DNA from: Acidobacteriota bacterium
GTDB lineage: Bacteria; Acidobacteriota; Terriglobia; Terriglobales; Acidobacteriaceae
DNA length: 47,805 nucleotides
Direction of reading: 5' to 3'
NCBI GenBank assembly: GCA_003225495.1
Contig: QIAJ01000013.1
Location: 1-47,805 of the forward strand
Shown in pieces: positions 45,174-47,805 of this stretch. The notes beneath the pieces are model-generated. The model worked only from the letters and a program-made list of their open reading frames with translations. It had not been told where the DNA came from and did not search any database. The first letter of the stretch is position 1, and each line of letters begins with the position of its first letter. Made by a program: the position numbers and the translations under genes.

Positions 45174-46091
45174 ATGTCATTTCAGCAGGAAATCCCTTAC
45201 GAGTCGTGGCCCCCACTCTCCTATCCCGACTTTGCGGCCACCCAGCATCTCTTGCATATGGGTTTACAGGCCGTAGGCAAGTTGAAGCTGAGAGAGCCAT
45301 TTGAACCGCAGTGGGCCGAAGTACCTCTCTGGCTCAGGAGCCAAGGACTAACAACAGGACCAATCCCCTATTCTGGGGGCGCGTACGAAGTCACAGTCGA
45401 TCTGATCTCTCACCGCATTGGCTGCACGACTAGCCGGGGATTTTCGGGGTACTACGACTTGGCGGCTATGTCTGTCGCCGAATTTGTGAAGCAGCTCTTT
45501 GACCTCCTGGGCAAAGCCGGCATCCATGCTTCCATCAACTTGAGGCCACAGGAAGTCCCCAACGTCATCCCATTTGACCAGGACACGCAGCCTCGTCCCT
45601 ACGACCGGACATTGGTCAATGCCTGGTGGCGAATCCTTCTGAGTACGCAGCGCGTGATGCAGATTTTCCACGGACGCTTCAAAGGCAAGACGCAGCCCAT
45701 TGGCCTGATGTGGGGAACGCTTGACATCCGCGACGTGCGCTACAACGGCAAGCCGGTTTCGCCCGCCGAGAAAGCTGACTACATCCGACGTAACGCCATG
45801 AACGAAGAGTTAATTGAGGTGGGATGGTGGTCGGGCAGTCCTGCTTATCCAAGACCCGCGTTCTATTCCTTCACCTACCCGCAGCCAAAGGAAATCGAAC
45901 ACGCAAAGATCAGCCCGGCCAGCTCGCGGTGGGAGTCGACCATGGGCGAATTCCTCTTGGACTACGACGATCTGCGCAAATCGAAAGACCCTGACACCGA
46001 TCTGCTGTCGTTTTTCGAGTCAACATATAACGCCGGCGCAGAGAGGGCAGGCTGGGACCCGAATCTCGTCGGTAGCGGCAGCCCTGAGTAG
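45174..46091 (+). CDS. DUF5996 family protein
   Basis: A 305-residue protein matching DUF5996: the N-terminus WPPLSYPDFAATQHLLHM followed by QAVGKLKL, then IGCTTSRG and the long middle VNAWWRILLSTQRVMQIFHGRFKGKTQP, then GLMWGTLDIRDVRYNGKPV, GWWSGSPAYPRPAFYSFTYPQP and FLLDYDDLR. It has no signal peptide and should be soluble. A strong AGAGGAGGA ribosome-binding site lies about 7 bases before the ATG. The family has no established function. Confidence 0.9.
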   Translation: MSFQQEIPYESWPPLSYPDFAATQHLLHMGLQAVGKLKLREPFEPQWAEVPLWLRSQGLTTGPIPYSGGAYEVTVDLISHRIGCTTSRGFSGYYDLAAMSVAEFVKQLFDLLGKAGIHASINLRPQEVPNVIPFDQDTQPRPYDRTLVNAWWRILLSTQRVMQIFHGRFKGKTQPIGLMWGTLDIRDVRYNGKPVSPAEKADYIRRNAMNEELIEVGWWSGSPAYPRPAFYSFTYPQPKEIEHAKISPASSRWESTMGEFLLDYDDLRKSKDPDTDLLSFFESTYNAGAERAGWDPNLVGSGSPE

Positions 46092-46249
46092 TTGAAGCGC
46101 GACGTACAAGATTGTCCTGTTAAGCCCGCTGAGAGTTCAGTCTCTCTTACGAGCCCTATAGGGGTCATCATTCTATCGACAAAGAACAGCTGACCAGGAG
46201 TGCAAGCGCCCCCATTTGAATAGATCCTCAGGCAATTCCAACCGGCATT
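46092..46249. other. Convergent spacer, no clear terminator
   Basis: This lies between the convergent DUF5996 and transglutaminase genes. It contains GAGAG/CTCTC (46131-46146, 6-base spacer) and the palindrome CCCTATAGGG (46154-46163). Neither is followed by a T-tract, so an intrinsic terminator is not shown. Confidence 0.35.
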
Positions 46250-47269
46250 TCACTTCGCAGATTTTACTTCTTCAAAGCTGAACTGCTTGTCGAGCTTATC
46301 GTACGGCTTTCCGTCGACCTCGACATATGGGTAGACGAAGTAATTGAGCGCTGGACCATCCTGCTTAGGAGACAGTGCGATGTCGCGGCCGGTGGAGAAC
46401 TGCACTCGATTGGCGTCAACACTGCCGAAGAAATAATCTTCTTTCTGCTTCGCTTTCCACGCTTCTGAAATGTCGACGGGGATCCAGCCGGTCTTGGGCG
46501 CATAGAACTCAGCCCAGCAGTGATAACCGGCGATATCCCCTTTGTCCTTATTTTCGGGCAGAGGAAAGCCGATGTCGAAGCGGGCCGGAATCCCGTCAGC
46601 CCGCAACATGCCGATGAACGGAGAATGGAAGTCTGTACAGTTGCCGCGCTTGGCGTCACAGGCCCAAACCGCATCCCCGCGCCCCCAGCCTGAGCCCGTC
46701 TTGTCGTAGCGCATATTCGTGAAGAGATAGTCATACGCAGCTTTGGCCTTTGCGACCGCGCCGCTCTGGGATCCTGTTACCTCGATAGCCAGCTGCTTGA
46801 TTTTCCCGTCCGTAGGAATCAGACTGTCAGGCGCAATCAAACGGCTCATCGACGCTAACACGACGCTAGGCTTCTGATCTGCTCGCTTGAGTTGCGCGTA
46901 AGCGCCGCGCGAATATTCGCGGCGAGTGATCTTGTACTCCACACTGAACTCTGCTTTGCCTGCGGACGGATTCTGAATCTCGGCATACATCATCCGATTG
47001 CCGTACTCGGGTTCCTGCGTCATCCGCGTTTTAACCGGAGACTTGACCGCTAGAACGCGCACAGTCTGGTGCTGGTCGGTATGCGGCAGCGGAATCCAGA
47101 CGCGCACTCGCTTTGCTCCGGAAGGGATATCCTTCACAGTGAAGTTGTATGTGAAATGAAAGATGCGGCTTGGCGGGCTGAATTTCTGGGCATTCGGAGT
47201 GGCTTGGGCAACTAACTGACATGCCGAAAAAAAGAGCAGCAGCAATGACGAGAGAACTCGCAGCCTCAT
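46250..47269 (-). CDS. Secreted transglutaminase-like protein
   Basis: A 339-residue exported protein with a signal peptide (residues 1-24, MRLRVLSSLLLLFF to QLVAQA). A beta-rich N-terminal domain (about 35-130: FHFTYNFTVKDIP, RVRVWIPLPHTDQHQTVRV) precedes a transglutaminase-core domain with the triad Cys211 (RGNCTDFHS), His250 (GYHCWAEFY) and Asp266 (GWIPVDISEA). This is the arrangement of bacterial cysteine-protease or transglutaminase-like proteins; a peptidase or amidase acting outside the cytoplasm is most likely. The substrate is unknown. It is divergent from the VOC-family gene. Confidence 0.9.
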   Translation of the reverse strand: MRLRVLSSLLLLFFSACQLVAQATPNAQKFSPPSRIFHFTYNFTVKDIPSGAKRVRVWIPLPHTDQHQTVRVLAVKSPVKTRMTQEPEYGNRMMYAEIQNPSAGKAEFSVEYKITRREYSRGAYAQLKRADQKPSVVLASMSRLIAPDSLIPTDGKIKQLAIEVTGSQSGAVAKAKAAYDYLFTNMRYDKTGSGWGRGDAVWACDAKRGNCTDFHSPFIGMLRADGIPARFDIGFPLPENKDKGDIAGYHCWAEFYAPKTGWIPVDISEAWKAKQKEDYFFGSVDANRVQFSTGRDIALSPKQDGPALNYFVYPYVEVDGKPYDKLDKQFSFEEVKSAK

Positions 47270-47415
47270 GGAGACACTCCTTTTAATAGGTGGACATGGG
47301 TCGAGATTTTAACAGCCGCCAACGCTAACTGTCAGGTCTGCGGACGAAGTGGTAGTGTCCTAATTTGAAGCGTTGGCGGTATTGTTGCGTAAAAAAGAGA
47401 GCGAAGGAGAGCTCT

Positions 47416-47778
47416 GTGGGCGCAAAAGAGAAGCTAACCTCAATTGGCCATCCAGTGCCGGAGTTGCCGGTCGCTGATGTCGAACGCGCACAACAGCATT
47501 ACAGAGATGCACTCGGCTTTGAGATTGGGTGGCTTTACCCAGGCAAAGAGATTGGGGCCGTGTCACGCGGCAACGTGGCGATATTCTTTCGGAAGCGGAG
47601 GCCGCCGTTCGAACCTGCCATTCACTGGGTGTTCGCTGAAGATATCGATGCGTCGTACCAGGAACTGAAGTCATTAGGTGCGAACATCGTGGATCCTCTG
47701 GAAAAAAAGCCCTGGGGATTACGGCAGTTCACCGTACAGGACCTGGACGGGAACCTGTTCTATTTCCACCATGATTAA
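47416..47778 (+). CDS. VOC/glyoxalase-family protein
   Basis: About 120 residues. The start GTG at 47416 has AAGGAGA 5 bases upstream, which is better than an in-frame TTG at 47365. The protein shows the paired beta-alpha-beta-beta-beta modules of the vicinal-oxygen-chelate fold: PELPVADVERAQQHYRDALGFEIGW, then NVAIFFRKR, then HWVFAEDIDASYQELKSLGANI and the final FTVQDLDGNLFYFHHD. Candidate metal ligands include the final Glu or Asp region (FYFHHD) and the His of AIHWVF. Members detoxify, isomerise or bind small molecules such as bleomycin-like drugs; the role here is unknown. Confidence 0.88.
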   Translation: MGAKEKLTSIGHPVPELPVADVERAQQHYRDALGFEIGWLYPGKEIGAVSRGNVAIFFRKRRPPFEPAIHWVFAEDIDASYQELKSLGANIVDPLEKKPWGLRQFTVQDLDGNLFYFHHD

Positions 47779-47805
47779 CCAAACGCTGACCGAAGTTTGA
47801 GCTTC

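Noticed and set aside
44949..45304. Short plus-strand ORFs (69 and 100 residues) before the DUF5996 gene
   Set aside because: They overlap the palindrome and the true start of the DUF5996 gene in other frames and lack ribosome-binding sites.

Overview
The window looks like a stretch of chromosome from an Acidobacteriota-type bacterium (Terriglobia-like). This rests on gene content, not on a phylogenetic marker: a FecR/DUF6600 protein with a Q-rich tail, a PIG-V type mannosyltransferase, a GMC oxidoreductase beside a gluconate-dehydrogenase subunit-3 protein, a Kdo hydroxylase, DUF5996, and many secreted proteins of unknown function. I see no rRNA, tRNA, CRISPR array, transposase, integrase or phage gene, so this is accessory and housekeeping chromosome rather than an island. 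The Gram-negative envelope is supported by the MdtABC pump, the Kdo hydroxylase, a LolA-like protein and lipoprotein or signal peptides.

Layout. 0.2-2.2 kb: ABC exporter (-). 2.4-4.7 kb: two tandem paralogous secreted proteins of an unrecognised family, each with an internal duplication and four positionally conserved cysteines. 4.8-6.0 kb: KAS II-like ketosynthase (-), divergent from hemW (+). 7.3-8.6 kb: PilZ protein, secreted DUF4440/SnoaL-like protein and FmdB zinc ribbon (all -). 8.7-10.2 kb: YheT-like hydrolase coupled to an unknown protein (+). 10.3-11.4 kb: DUF1624 membrane acyltransferase (-). 11.6-14.5 kb: secreted peptidase-MA-like/TPR protein with a degenerate zinc motif, then Kdo hydroxylase (+). 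14.5-15.6 kb: YCF48/BNR propeller (-). 15.7-18.1 kb: GMC oxidoreductase (-) divergent from its probable partner subunit (+). 18.5-21.1 kb: a receiver protein translationally coupled to a REC-PAS-GGDEF-EAL protein that carries a one-base frameshift in the EAL domain. 21.5-24.3 kb: small zinc ribbon, B12-binding radical SAM protein, LolA-like protein.

24.4-30.4 kb is a minus-strand catabolic run: methylcrotonyl-CoA-carboxylase-type beta subunit, a small membrane protein, an HMG-CoA-lyase-like enzyme, a LiuC-like enoyl-CoA hydratase, a YbgC-like thioesterase, histidine ammonia-lyase and a DUF3185-like membrane protein. This suggests degradation of leucine (and histidine) to acetyl-CoA and acetoacetate. 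The biotin-carboxylase subunit and the other hut genes are not in the window. A lone B12-binding subunit of the methylmalonyl-CoA mutase type lies just beyond a mannosyltransferase gene. 32.2-34.7 kb is the FecR/DUF6600 gene, whose Q-rich 108-bp repeats carry a 20-bp insertion that changes the reading frame of the C-terminus.

35.3-43.2 kb holds a lone receiver domain (+) convergent with a complete mdtA-mdtB-mdtC efflux operon (-), without an outer-membrane channel gene. 43.5-47.8 kb holds pncB (-), a DUF5996 gene (+) preceded by a perfect 14-bp palindrome, a secreted transglutaminase-like protein (-) and a VOC/glyoxalase-family protein (+).

The most distinctive items are the four-cysteine duplicated secreted family, the two frame-disrupting lesions (EAL and Q-rich tail), and the secreted metallopeptidase-like protein that keeps its zinc ligands but lacks the catalytic glutamate.
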